A stretch of 64,000 nucleotides of DNA, taken from NCBI RefSeq assembly GCF_042653545.1, contig NZ_JBHSIS010000010.1:372001-436000 (forward strand), written 5' to 3'. The translations under genes were made by a program, and so were the position numbers. The notes beneath the pieces were generated by a model. It searched no databases. It had not been told where the DNA came from and saw nothing but the letters and a program-made list of their open reading frames with translations. Numbering within the stretch: position 1 is the stretch's first letter; the number at the start of each line of letters is the position of its first letter. Below are positions 34,518 to 43,082 of the stretch, piece after piece. This DNA is from Actinophytocola glycyrrhizae (lineage in GTDB: Bacteria > Actinomycetota > Actinomycetes > Mycobacteriales > Pseudonocardiaceae).

Positions 34518-36017
34518 ATGGCTACCGCAAACGCCGAGGTCCGTGTCCGCTTCTGCCCGTCACCGACAGGCACGCCGCACGTTGGCCTGATCCGCACCGT
34601 CCTGTTCAACTGGGCCTTCGCCCGCCACCACGGCGGCAAGCTGGTGTTCCGCATCGAGGACACCGACGCCGCGCGCGACAGCGAGGAGAGCTACCACGCG
34701 CTGCTGGACGCGTTGCGGTGGCTGAACATCGACTGGGACGAGGGCCCCGAGGCCGGCGGCCCCGACGGCCCGTACCGCCAGAGCGAGCGCGGCGACATCT
34801 ACCGCGACGTCGCACGCAGGCTCCTCGATGCGGGCGAGCTGTACGAGTCCTTCTCCTCCAACGAAGAGGTGGAGGCGCGGCGCAGGACCGCGGAACAGGA
34901 CCCCAAGCTCGGCTACGACAACGCCGACCGCGACCTGACCGGCGAACAGAAGGCCGCGTTCCGTGCGCAGGGCCGCGAACCGGTGCTGCGCCTGCGGATG
35001 CCCGACCACGACATCGCGTTCGAGGATCTGGTGCGCGGCGAGATCGTGTTCAAGGTCGGCAGCGTGCCCGATCCGGTGCTGGTGCGCGCCAACGGCGCCC
35101 CGCTGTACACGCTCACCAACCCGGTCGACGACGCGCTGATGCGCATCACCCACGTGCTGCGTGGTGAGGACCTGCTCCCGTCGACGCCGAGGCAGATCGC
35201 GTTGTACGAAGCGCTGCGGCGGATCGGCGTCGCCTCGTTCACGCCCGCGTTCGGACACCTGCCGCTGGTGCGCGGCGACGGCAACAAGAAGCTGTCGAAG
35301 CGCGACCCGGAGTCGAACCTCTTCCACCACCGCGAGCGTGGCTTCGTGCCGGAGGGCATGCTGAACTACCTCGCGCTGCTCGGCTGGTCGATCGCCGAGG
35401 ACCGGGACATCTTCACGATGGACGAGATGATCGCCGCGTTCGACATCTCGAAGGTCAACGCGAACTCGGCGCGCTTCGACGCGAAGAAGGCGGAGTCGAT
35501 CAACGGCGAGCACATCCGCCGGCTGGCGCCCGAGGTCTTCGTCGAGCGCGTCATTCCCCACCTGGTGTCCGCGAAGCTCCTACCGGAGAATCCGTCGAGT
35601 GCCGAACTGGACGCGCTGCGCGCCATTTCCCCACTGGTCCAGGAACGTGTCACCGTGCTGTCCGAGGTGGTGACGATGGTCCGGTTCCTCTTCCTTCCGG
35701 AAGAGGAGTTCGCGGTGGAACCGGAGTCGGCGGCGAAGGCACTCGGCCCTGCGGCGGCACCGGTGCTCGAGGCGAGTATCACCGCGCTCGACGGTGTCGC
35801 GGAGTGGTCGACGGCCGCGATCGAGGAGGCGCTGAAGGCTGCGCTGATCGACGGGCTGGGCCTCAAACCACGCAAGGCGTTCGCACCGGTGCGGGTCGCG
35901 GCCACGGGCCGGACGGTGTCCCCGCCGCTGTACGAGTCGCTCGAACTGCTCGGCCGCGATCGGTCACTCTCGAGGTTGCGTGCGGCACTTACCGACACTC
36001 CGGTAACGCCAGGGTGA
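34518..36017 (+). CDS. gltX: Glutamate--tRNA ligase
   Basis: Class I synthetase, 499 residues from ATG 34518. The HIGH motif reads PTGTPHVGLIRTVLFNWA (the actinobacterial form), with VFRIEDTDAARDSEES and KKLSKRDPESNLFHHRERGF (KMSKS equivalent). The C-terminal anticodon domain starts at about 340. In actinobacteria it also charges tRNA-Gln for the amidotransferase route; the tRNA-Gln and tRNA-Glu genes just downstream fit this. Confidence 0.97.
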   Translation: MATANAEVRVRFCPSPTGTPHVGLIRTVLFNWAFARHHGGKLVFRIEDTDAARDSEESYHALLDALRWLNIDWDEGPEAGGPDGPYRQSERGDIYRDVARRLLDAGELYESFSSNEEVEARRRTAEQDPKLGYDNADRDLTGEQKAAFRAQGREPVLRLRMPDHDIAFEDLVRGEIVFKVGSVPDPVLVRANGAPLYTLTNPVDDALMRITHVLRGEDLLPSTPRQIALYEALRRIGVASFTPAFGHLPLVRGDGNKKLSKRDPESNLFHHRERGFVPEGMLNYLALLGWSIAEDRDIFTMDEMIAAFDISKVNANSARFDAKKAESINGEHIRRLAPEVFVERVIPHLVSAKLLPENPSSAELDALRAISPLVQERVTVLSEVVTMVRFLFLPEEEFAVEPESAAKALGPAAAPVLEASITALDGVAEWSTAAIEEALKAALIDGLGLKPRKAFAPVRVAATGRTVSPPLYESLELLGRDRSLSRLRAALTDTPVTPG

Positions 36018-36138
36018 TGAACAGCGATACAGCCTAATCGTCGCTGACTCGGACCTCACTGACTTAATCGAGTCAGAGTCCACACAATCACCTTTATAGC
36101 CGAATCGAAGGGTGCCCCGGGCGGCCTAATCTCTGCTG

Positions 36139-36954
36139 ATGACCTTTGGGCTCGTGCCGTTTCCTGCTGCCTCCGACCGCCACGCGACCGGACTGGTGGC
36201 CGGGCACGAGCCACCGAGGATCCAGGCAGTGTGCCTGGACATCGACGACACGCTGGTCGATTTCACGAGCTCCGCCCGGCGCGCCCTTTTCGATCTCATC
36301 GGCCGCGACGACATGTGGCCCTGCTGGCAGCGCACCACCGACGAGCACGTGGCCAGGGTGGTGGCGGGCGAACTGTCCTACGACGCCATGCACCGGGCGC
36401 GCACGAAGGCGTTCTTCGCCGACCTCGGCGCGCTGCTCGACGACGACCTCGTCGCGACCCTCGAGGAACGGCGCCGCACCCAGCTGTGGACGACGTGGCA
36501 GCTCTTCTCCGACGCGATCCCGTGCCTCGACTGGCTGCGCGCCGCCGGCTTCAAGCTCGCCGCCGTCACCAACGCCTCCGGTGACCACCAGCGCGCCAAG
36601 CTCGCGGGCCTCGGCATCGCCCGGTTCTTCGACACCCTCGTCATCGCGGGCGAACTGGGCGCCGCGAAACCCGATCCGGTGATTTTCCACACAGCCTGCG
36701 CACGGATGGGTGTCAGCCCCGCCGAGACCGTCCACGTGGGCGACCTCCTCGACACCGACGCCGTCGGCGCACGGGACGCGGGACTGCACGGCGTGTGGCT
36801 GGCCAGGACACCCGCCCGCCCGGCGGCCGAACCAGGCGTCCAGACCATCGAGACCCTCGCCGACCTGCCGGAACTGCTGGTCAGCGAGTACCGGACCCCC
36901 GACCTGACCGCAACAGCCGGGGCCGATTTCCGATGCCGGGAGGGCGTGGTCTAA
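36139..36954 (+). CDS. HAD family hydrolase
   Basis: 271 residues. Haloacid-dehalogenase phosphatase with motif I VCLDIDDTLVDF, motif II AVTNASGDH, motif III Lys in AAKPDPVIFH and motif IV HVGDLLDTDAVGA; an alpha-helical cap lies between I and II. Substrate unknown. The C-terminus (about 35 residues after the fold) is not conserved in HADs. A 121-base gap after gltX holds the inverted repeat CTGACTCG/CGAGTCAG (36044-36076). Confidence 0.92.
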   Translation: MTFGLVPFPAASDRHATGLVAGHEPPRIQAVCLDIDDTLVDFTSSARRALFDLIGRDDMWPCWQRTTDEHVARVVAGELSYDAMHRARTKAFFADLGALLDDDLVATLEERRRTQLWTTWQLFSDAIPCLDWLRAAGFKLAAVTNASGDHQRAKLAGLGIARFFDTLVIAGELGAAKPDPVIFHTACARMGVSPAETVHVGDLLDTDAVGARDAGLHGVWLARTPARPAAEPGVQTIETLADLPELLVSEYRTPDLTATAGADFRCREGVV

Positions 36955-37008
36955 CATCTTCTCCGGTGCTGGTCGAGCGGCCGCGAGGCCACGGACGACC
37001 AGCAGCAA

Positions 37009-37080
37009 TGGGGTATGGTGTAATTGGCAGCACGACTGATTCTGGTTCAGTTAGTCTAGGTTCGAGTCCTGGTACCCCAG
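37009..37080 (+). tRNA. tRNA-Gln (CTG anticodon)
   Basis: 72 bases, TGGGGTATGGTGTAATTGGC at the 5' end, anticodon loop TTCTGGT closed by ACTGA/TCAGT, T loop GGTTCGAGTCC, acceptor end TACCCCA-G. Decodes CAG, the main Gln codon in GC-rich genomes. CCA is not encoded. Confidence 0.96.
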
Positions 37081-37124
37081 CAGAGAGAACAAAATCGCTT
37101 CTGATAGAGTTCCCTCTGGTTCAA

Positions 37125-37197
37125 GGCCCCGTCGTCTAGCGGCCTAGGACGCCGCCCTCTCAAGGCGGTAGCGCGGGTTCAAATCCCGTCGGGGCTA
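37125..37197 (+). tRNA. tRNA-Glu (CTC anticodon)
   Basis: 73 bases starting GGCCCCGTCGTCTAGCGGCC. Anticodon stem CCGCC/GGCGG with loop CTCTCAA gives anticodon CTC. T arm GCGGGTTCAAATCCCGT. Forms a pair with the tRNA-Gln gene 44 bases upstream, as downstream of gltX in other actinobacteria. Confidence 0.96.
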
Positions 37198-37205
37198 CAT
37201 AGGTT

Positions 37206-37238
37206 GACCGGGTCGTTTCCATTGGAAGCGGCCCGGTC
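37206..37238 (+). terminator. Terminator after the tRNA pair
   Basis: 15-bp stem with G-T pairs (GACCGGGTCGTTTCC and GGAAGCGGCCCGGTC) and a 3-base loop, followed by TTCTGTTTG. Confidence 0.8.
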
Positions 37239-37500
37239 TTCTGTTTGTGGCATGGGTTCGTGTCATAGCGGACTCAGGGAGCGATTTACTGCGACATATC
37301 GGTTCGTGTTTCCCGTTGTTGTTGATCAGAGACAGATATATCGCGGCACGTCCCTGGGCGAAAACGTGACTTGTTCGCCCGTGAGCACGACCTGTCGACG
37401 CTCTCTCCCAACAACGCTGAGGGCAATTCCCAGCCGGAACGCAGGTCTTCGTCGAATCGGCCGCAGGAATGCCGACCGGTCCGTCGTGTGGTTCCCTTTG
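37239..37500. other. Relatively AT-richer gap after the tRNAs
   Basis: About 260 bases with no convincing gene on either strand. It is visibly poorer in GC than its surroundings (for example GACAGATATATCGCGG) and lies where a tRNA-integrated element could have left a scar. No integrase or repeated tRNA 3' end is seen. Confidence 0.5.
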
Positions 37501-39858
37501 TCAGTCCGTCAGACGGTGCCGGGCCTTGGTTAGGTAGTGGTCCACCAGCGTGGTGTTGGGCTGGCCGGTGCGTAGTTCCTTGGCTCGTTCCAGCAGGTGG
37601 AGCGCGACCGCGGCCGCGTCCCGGCTCGACAGTGCGACGGGGCGTCCGTCGCGCTGCAGGCCCGCCATGCGGGCGTCCTCCACCGCGGTCGAGCCGAGGT
37701 GCTGGAGGCAGCGTGCCTCGCCGATGTCCTCGCCGACGCGGGCGAACATCGTGCGGGCGCGCTGCCAGCAGCGGACCGCGTCGGCGAGGTGGCCGCGCTT
37801 GGCGTGGGCGATGCCCTGCAGCTCGACGCTGTGTGCCTCGCCGCCCGCGTCACGGGCGTCCCTGGCGACCTTCTCCGCCTCCCGCAGGCAGTCCAGCGCG
37901 TCGTCGACGTGGTCGTCGAGGATGGCGAGCCCGCCGAGGGTGACCAGCCGTGCCGCGTGCCCGGGCAGGGCGGGGCCCGCGGCGCGGAGCTTCGTCAGCT
38001 CGGCCGTCGCCGCGGCGACGGCTTCGGGCTCCACCGTCTTGTTCGCGGTGGTGAGCAGTGCACGTTCGACCTGTACGCGTGCGTCCAGCTCGGCACGGAG
38101 GCGGTCCTCGGTGGACTTCGCGTCGGATGCGGCGATGTCCAGCCACGGGCCCGCCTCGCCGAACCGCTCCGCCAGCCGGTGCGCGGCGGCGATCCGGCAC
38201 GCGGCGAGCGCGGCGACATCGTCGCGCTTCACACGCCGAGCGAGGCGGTGCATACCGTCGTTGACCTCCAGCAGGCCGCGTGACTGCTGTTCACGCGTGT
38301 ACCAGAAGTCCAGCCCGTCCGCGATGGCGCACAGGTCGGCGAAGGTGCGGCTCAGCAGTTCGTGGTCGTGGAAGTGGTCCTCGGTGAACAGTGGCAGCAG
38401 TGAGGGCTCCGAGTCGCGGAACCAGGCCCCGGCGGCCGCGGCGTCGACCTCCAGCCTGGTCGCCCACTCCACGACGAAGCCCGCGAAGTAACGCACCAGC
38501 GCGGGCACCGCGGCCATGGTCACGGAGCGCCGTCGCTCCGGTGGGCTCGTGCGCACGATCGGCCCGCGGATCTCCTGGGGGAGCCGGTACCGCCCACCCG
38601 CGTGTCGCACCAGTTTGCGCAGGCGCAGTTCCTCCAGCGGGGCGATCACCTCGCCGGTGACCGGCATCCCGGTGCCCGCGTCGAGGATCGCGGCGACCGC
38701 GCCCCGGGTCAGGCCCGTGACCGGCAGCTCGGCCAGAGCGTGCAGCAACCACGCCGCCTCCTCCGTCAGGCCCTCCTGCAGGTTGGCGAGTGTCACCGTC
38801 CACACGTGCTCCAGTGGGCCGGTCACCCGGCCTCCCGCACGCAGCTCCTCGATGACGTCTTCCACCGGCTTCTCGGCCGTCTCCGCACCACTGAGCCGCT
38901 TGATCTGCCGCGCGAGCACCTTCACCGCGCCGGGCCGCCCGACACACGCGAGCAACAACTCGTCGACGGGATCGTCGGTCACCGTCCCGCGCGCCCGATG
39001 GAACAGGTCCTTGATCCGCTGCCGCGCAGCGGGTTCGGGCACGGCCAGCTCCGTGTCCCAGATCTCGCGCAGATGCCTGGGCGCGAGCTCGTGCACATGA
39101 ACGGTGCGCTCCGGGTCGGCGTCGCCGACCGCCGTCTCGCCGGCGACCACCAGGCGGTGCGGGCCGTCGGCGGGCCACTCCTGGAGCAGCCACGCCACCT
39201 GTTCCGGCGTGGACACGTTGTCCAGGAACAAGGTCGCGCCCTTTCCGGGAAGCTTGGCGAGCAGTTCGGCCGCGGCCCTGGCGAGCACCTCACCGGTGCC
39301 GTCGGACGGCTCGTCGACGCCGAACGCGACCACGATCCGCCCCGCGGTCGCGGCCGCGTCGTACGGTTCGCTGGTCGACCTGCTCCGCAGGTCGAAACGG
39401 TGGGTCCGGTCCTGGGCACTGCCGCGCCGGTCGATCAGCCCCTGCGTCACCTGTTCCGCGACCGCGGAGGTGCCGATGTCCCGGACCCCGGCCAGCACGA
39501 CCGCGCCCGTCCGCACCACCTGGTCACTCGCCTTCTCGACCTCGTCGCCCCTACCGCAGAACAGCTTCTCCGGCCTGCGCCAGACCGGCGGCGTGCTCGG
39601 CAGCGGCATGCGCTCCTCGCGCTCCCCCGGCCGCGACGGCGAGCGGTGGAGCACCGCCAGCACCAGCCACCCGATGCCCGCCGCCACGACGACGACGGTG
39701 GTGATCGTCAGCAGCCGAGGCCCGAACGTCCTGCCGAACCACGACTCGTCCACCCGGTTGCCGAGTATCCCGGAGCTCAGGGTGGCCACGAACCAGCAGA
39801 CCGCGCCGAACAGCCCGAGTTTGACGCGGTTGACAAACTTCGGCTCGTCTCTGCCCAT
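37501..39858 (-). CDS. Membrane-anchored STAND/NB-ARC-like protein with eroded P-loop and helical repeats
   Basis: 785 residues from ATG 39858; an upstream ATG at 39909 would overlap the permease gene. Two membrane helices lie at about 12-31 and 49-70. An NB-ARC-like module follows: the entry motif FCGRGDEVEKA (about 100), a P-loop position reading AGVRDIGTSAVAEQ (121-135) where the family has GxGGxGKT, so the Lys is missing, Walker B-like ATLFLDNVSTPEQVAWLL, RLVVAGET and CVGRPGAVKVLA. From about 480 to the end are TPR-like helical pairs (HLADAVRCWQRARTMFARVG). Third gene of an operon, 5 bases after the permease. Function unknown. Confidence 0.85.
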   Translation of the reverse strand: MGRDEPKFVNRVKLGLFGAVCWFVATLSSGILGNRVDESWFGRTFGPRLLTITTVVVVAAGIGWLVLAVLHRSPSRPGEREERMPLPSTPPVWRRPEKLFCGRGDEVEKASDQVVRTGAVVLAGVRDIGTSAVAEQVTQGLIDRRGSAQDRTHRFDLRSRSTSEPYDAAATAGRIVVAFGVDEPSDGTGEVLARAAAELLAKLPGKGATLFLDNVSTPEQVAWLLQEWPADGPHRLVVAGETAVGDADPERTVHVHELAPRHLREIWDTELAVPEPAARQRIKDLFHRARGTVTDDPVDELLLACVGRPGAVKVLARQIKRLSGAETAEKPVEDVIEELRAGGRVTGPLEHVWTVTLANLQEGLTEEAAWLLHALAELPVTGLTRGAVAAILDAGTGMPVTGEVIAPLEELRLRKLVRHAGGRYRLPQEIRGPIVRTSPPERRRSVTMAAVPALVRYFAGFVVEWATRLEVDAAAAGAWFRDSEPSLLPLFTEDHFHDHELLSRTFADLCAIADGLDFWYTREQQSRGLLEVNDGMHRLARRVKRDDVAALAACRIAAAHRLAERFGEAGPWLDIAASDAKSTEDRLRAELDARVQVERALLTTANKTVEPEAVAAATAELTKLRAAGPALPGHAARLVTLGGLAILDDHVDDALDCLREAEKVARDARDAGGEAHSVELQGIAHAKRGHLADAVRCWQRARTMFARVGEDIGEARCLQHLGSTAVEDARMAGLQRDGRPVALSSRDAAAVALHLLERAKELRTGQPNTTLVDHYLTKARHRLTD

Positions 39859-39863
39859 CGTGT

Positions 39864-41528
39864 CTACCCGACCGTCCTGCCGGTCAGGCCGGCGACCACG
39901 GTCCGCCACGTGCCGAGCAGGAGCACCACGGGGATGAGCGCGGACAGGACGGCGCCTGCCGCGACCGTGCCCGCCGAGGTGGCGAACTGGCGCGCCTCAC
40001 CCCACAGCAGCAGCGCGAGCGGGCTGTCGGCGGGCCCGCCGATCAGGAAGCCGACGATGAAGTCGTTCCACACCAGCACGAACTCGAGCACGCTCACCGC
40101 GACCAGCGCCGGCCGGTAGCGGCCGCGCCGCCACACCGCGTCCAGCGCCGGCCGCGTGTCGGTGACCGTCCTCGGCGCCGCCGCGAACGCCGCGCGCAGC
40201 ACCAGCGTCGCGAACGGCAGCCCCGCCGCCGCGTGCACGAGCGAGATCAGTGCCGGGGTCCCGGCGAGCAGGTTGCTGAGCGGACCCGCGTACATCTGCA
40301 CCGGCGCCACCGCGAGCACGCCGAGCAGCACCGTCAGCGCACCGGCGGTTCGGTGCGGCAGCCGCCAGGTCAGCAGGTAGGCGGCGGGGACAGCGCACGC
40401 CACCACGAGCACGGTGGCGGGCACCGCGATGGACAGGCTCCTCGTGAGCGCGGGCCACAGCCAGGTGTCGGCGACGGAGGCGAACGAGGCGAACCCGAAC
40501 CCGTCCAGCCGCCACCAGCCACCGGTGCCCGCCGCGGCGGGCGTGTGCAGCGCGGTGCCGACGAGCACCACCAACGGCAGTGTCCACATCAGGCACACGA
40601 GCACGCCGATCCCGCGGCTCCACCACCGAGTGCGCGGCGAAACGGGCTCCGGCATCGGCACCGCCACGGGCTGGGTGCCCCGCCCCACCCACCGCGTGCC
40701 GAACAGGCTCAGCGCGCCCACGACCGCGAACAGCAGCACCGCGAGTGCCGCCGGTCCGCCGGTCTCGGTCGATCCCGTCGTCATCCGCCACCAGAGCAGC
40801 CCGATGACGTCGACGTCGTCGGAGATCGAGGCGGGCGCCGCGATCAGCACCAGGTCGAACACCCTGATGGCGGCCACCAGCACGGTCAGTACGACGATCG
40901 CGCTCACCGGACCGACGCGCGGCAGGCGCAGTTTCCCGAACCGGCGGCCGAGGCCGGTGTTGGCGTCGAGACCCGCGCGGAACAGCACGACGACGAACCC
41001 CAGCCAGGACCAGGCGAACGCGGACCCGAGCACCCACCAGATCAGGTCGGGGCCAAGCCAGGTGATCCCGCCGACGAGCGCACTCGCCGTGCCCCGTTCC
41101 CGGTTCGGGTCGAAGATCATCCGGAACACCGCGCCGGAGACCATCGCGGACACCCCGAACGGCAGGATCATGAGGTAGAGCAGTACCCGCCACAGCGTGC
41201 TGACCACTCGGCTGAGGACCGCGATCGCATACCCGGCGACGAGCAGCACGGCCCCGATCACCACCCACAGCACGCTGTGCCAGATCGACCGCAGCGCGTC
41301 GGGGTCGGTGAGGATGTCGACGAAGTTGCCCACGCCCCACGGCGCGGACAGCGCCAGCACCAGCGTCCATGCCATCGGCGTCATCAGCAGGACCAGCAGC
41401 ACGACCGCGGGCAGGCCGAGCAGGTAGTTCCAGCCGCCACGCGTTCCGGGTGACCGGAGACCGCCCGCCACCCCGCGCCCGGAGACCTCCAGCCACAGGC
41501 CGCCGTCGACCCGGATGTCCGGGCTCAC
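39864..41528 (-). CDS. Two-in-one MalF/MalG-type ABC sugar permease with degenerate EAA loops
   Basis: 554 residues. Six hydrophobic helices (about 35-275) are joined by a linker (280-300) to six more (305-550), as if MalF- and MalG-like permeases were fused. The coupling loops that dock the ABC ATPase (EAA...G) are altered: first half FRAGLDANTGLGRRFGKLRLP (183-203), second half RAAFAAAPRTVTDTRPALDA (445-464); neither has the Glu-Ala-Ala-x3-Gly core. ATG 41528 overlaps the stop of the binding-protein gene. No ATPase gene lies in the operon. It may still use a shared MsiK-type ATPase, or transport may be lost. Confidence 0.85.
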   Translation of the reverse strand: MSPDIRVDGGLWLEVSGRGVAGGLRSPGTRGGWNYLLGLPAVVLLVLLMTPMAWTLVLALSAPWGVGNFVDILTDPDALRSIWHSVLWVVIGAVLLVAGYAIAVLSRVVSTLWRVLLYLMILPFGVSAMVSGAVFRMIFDPNRERGTASALVGGITWLGPDLIWWVLGSAFAWSWLGFVVVLFRAGLDANTGLGRRFGKLRLPRVGPVSAIVVLTVLVAAIRVFDLVLIAAPASISDDVDVIGLLWWRMTTGSTETGGPAALAVLLFAVVGALSLFGTRWVGRGTQPVAVPMPEPVSPRTRWWSRGIGVLVCLMWTLPLVVLVGTALHTPAAAGTGGWWRLDGFGFASFASVADTWLWPALTRSLSIAVPATVLVVACAVPAAYLLTWRLPHRTAGALTVLLGVLAVAPVQMYAGPLSNLLAGTPALISLVHAAAGLPFATLVLRAAFAAAPRTVTDTRPALDAVWRRGRYRPALVAVSVLEFVLVWNDFIVGFLIGGPADSPLALLLWGEARQFATSAGTVAAGAVLSALIPVVLLLGTWRTVVAGLTGRTVG

Positions 41529-42781
41529 TCCCCGGCCCCCGCCATGGCCGAGGACGCTGCCGTGGCCGCGGCGGCCGGCTCGGTGCCCGCGGCGAGCGCA
41601 CGCAGCAGGTCCTGCAGCACCTTCTGCAGCATGGCACCGAGCGGCACCTTGTCGGTCAGGCCGAAGTGCAGTTCATGGGTGGTGAGCTGTCGCGCCAGCA
41701 CCCGCAGGGCCGGGCTGTAGTCGCCAAGGCCGGTGCCGGGGTTGGCCGCGATGAACCCGCCGGTGTCCCTGATCCACGGCACGGGCGCGGCGGGGTCGGC
41801 CAGGTGACGGAGGACGTTCTCCGCCTCCTCGCTCGCCGGCGCGGTCAGCACCAGCAGGTCACCGGAGACCACCAGCCGTCTCCCGAGGCCGGGTGCGGCC
41901 GGGAAGGCGAACGTGCCGACGTCGTCGTCGAGCACGTCGAACGCGCGGATCACGGACTCCGCGAAGTCCGGCGCGGGAACCATCGCCGCCCGGTGGTACC
42001 GGAACACCTCGAGGACGGCTTCCGGGTACTGCGCGACCAGCGCCCGCTCCGCGCCCCCCGCGAGCACCCTCCGGCCGCCCCACATCCGCGCCACCTGCGC
42101 GAACGCGGTCCGCACGTCCGCGCTGCCCCACGCGCCACGTTCCCCCGCCACGAGCGCGGCGTAGACGCCGTCGAACTGGCGGAGCAGCACGTTCTCGAAG
42201 AACCGCGCGAGGAACCAGCCGTCGGCGCCGCCGAGCGCGAGCGCGGCCGTCCCGGTCCGCTCGACGATCCGCTCGTTCAGCTCCAGCCACTCGGCCCATG
42301 TCGTGGGCGGGGCCAGCCCGTGCTCGGCGAAGAACCGCTTGCGGTACCAGACGATCGACGAGTGGCCGACCTTGAACGGCAGCGCGTAGTGCCTGCCGTC
42401 CCGCGACGGCAGCTGCCCGCTCCAGAACCCGTCGTAGCCCCGGTCCCACACCTCCGGCGGCAGCGGCGCCAGCGATTCCAGTTTGCCGCTGACCAGTTTC
42501 GGCTTCGGCAACGCGACGATGTCCGGCCGCCCGGCGACGTTGGCGCCGAACGCGGCGTCGATGTCGTCGCCGAGCGGCACAAGCTGGCAGTCATCCAGGC
42601 GCGGCCCCAGCACCCGCTGGAACGCCGCGAGCTCGGTCGCGCTCCAGCTCACGGCCACCCGGACGAACCCACCGAGCCCCAGCGGACGGTAGACGCCCGC
42701 GCACCCGGCGGCGGCTCCGGCCAACGGGCCGACGACAGCGGCGCGCAGCAGCGCACGCCTGCGAAACCCTCGCGACGGCAT
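41525..42781 (-). CDS. Sugar-type ABC solute-binding lipoprotein
   Basis: 418 residues from ATG 42781 with a twin-Arg-like head (RGFRRRALLRAA) and lipobox LAGAAAGC at about 19-26, so it is lipid-anchored outside the membrane. Family 1 solute-binding fold: PLGDDIDAAFGANVAGRPDI, YALPFKVGHSSIVWYRKRFF, FAFPAAPGLGRRLVVSGDLL. Ligand unknown, carbohydrate by family. The last 35 residues are Ala-rich (EPAAAATAASSAMAGAGE). First gene of the operon, overlapping the permease start (ATGA). The 300 bases upstream contain one REP-like palindrome and the operon promoter, divergent from gdhA. Confidence 0.88.
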   Translation of the reverse strand: MPSRGFRRRALLRAAVVGPLAGAAAGCAGVYRPLGLGGFVRVAVSWSATELAAFQRVLGPRLDDCQLVPLGDDIDAAFGANVAGRPDIVALPKPKLVSGKLESLAPLPPEVWDRGYDGFWSGQLPSRDGRHYALPFKVGHSSIVWYRKRFFAEHGLAPPTTWAEWLELNERIVERTGTAALALGGADGWFLARFFENVLLRQFDGVYAALVAGERGAWGSADVRTAFAQVARMWGGRRVLAGGAERALVAQYPEAVLEVFRYHRAAMVPAPDFAESVIRAFDVLDDDVGTFAFPAAPGLGRRLVVSGDLLVLTAPASEEAENVLRHLADPAAPVPWIRDTGGFIAANPGTGLGDYSPALRVLARQLTTHELHFGLTDKVPLGAMLQKVLQDLLRALAAGTEPAAAATAASSAMAGAGE

Positions 42782-42910
42782 GACTCCCCAGTTGAGACGT
42801 GACAGACCTCTCACGCAGAGTGTATCCCGGATCTTGACACACCCTCCCCAGGGTCACTAAAGGCACGCAAGGCAGGAACGCGTCATCACGATCGTCCGCT
42901 GTCCGCGAAG

Positions 42911-42967
42911 ATGCCCTGAAAGGCGCGTTCAGGGCGCTCAGCGCCCTGAACGGCCCATTCATGGCAC
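42911..42967. repeat. REP-like palindrome (locus 3)
   Basis: 57-base palindrome from ATGCCCTGAAAGGCGCG to CATTCATGGCAC, centred on CAGGGCGCTCAGCGCCCTG. Its reverse complement is almost identical to 14263-14319. Unlike the other loci it sits between two divergent genes. Confidence 0.85.
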
Positions 42968-43082
42968 TCGTACGCCGTGGTGGCGCTGGTCACACGCTGC
43001 CCGTACCACTCCCGACCCGGTCCCCATGAGACGGTGGCCCGCGGGGCGGGCACTCCCGTCACCAGCGAGGAGAGGAGCACGT

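Noticed and set aside
37239..37500. Integrated element at tRNA-Glu
   Set aside because: The AT-richer gap is suggestive, but there is no integrase and no duplicated tRNA 3' end, and the following operon has normal base composition.
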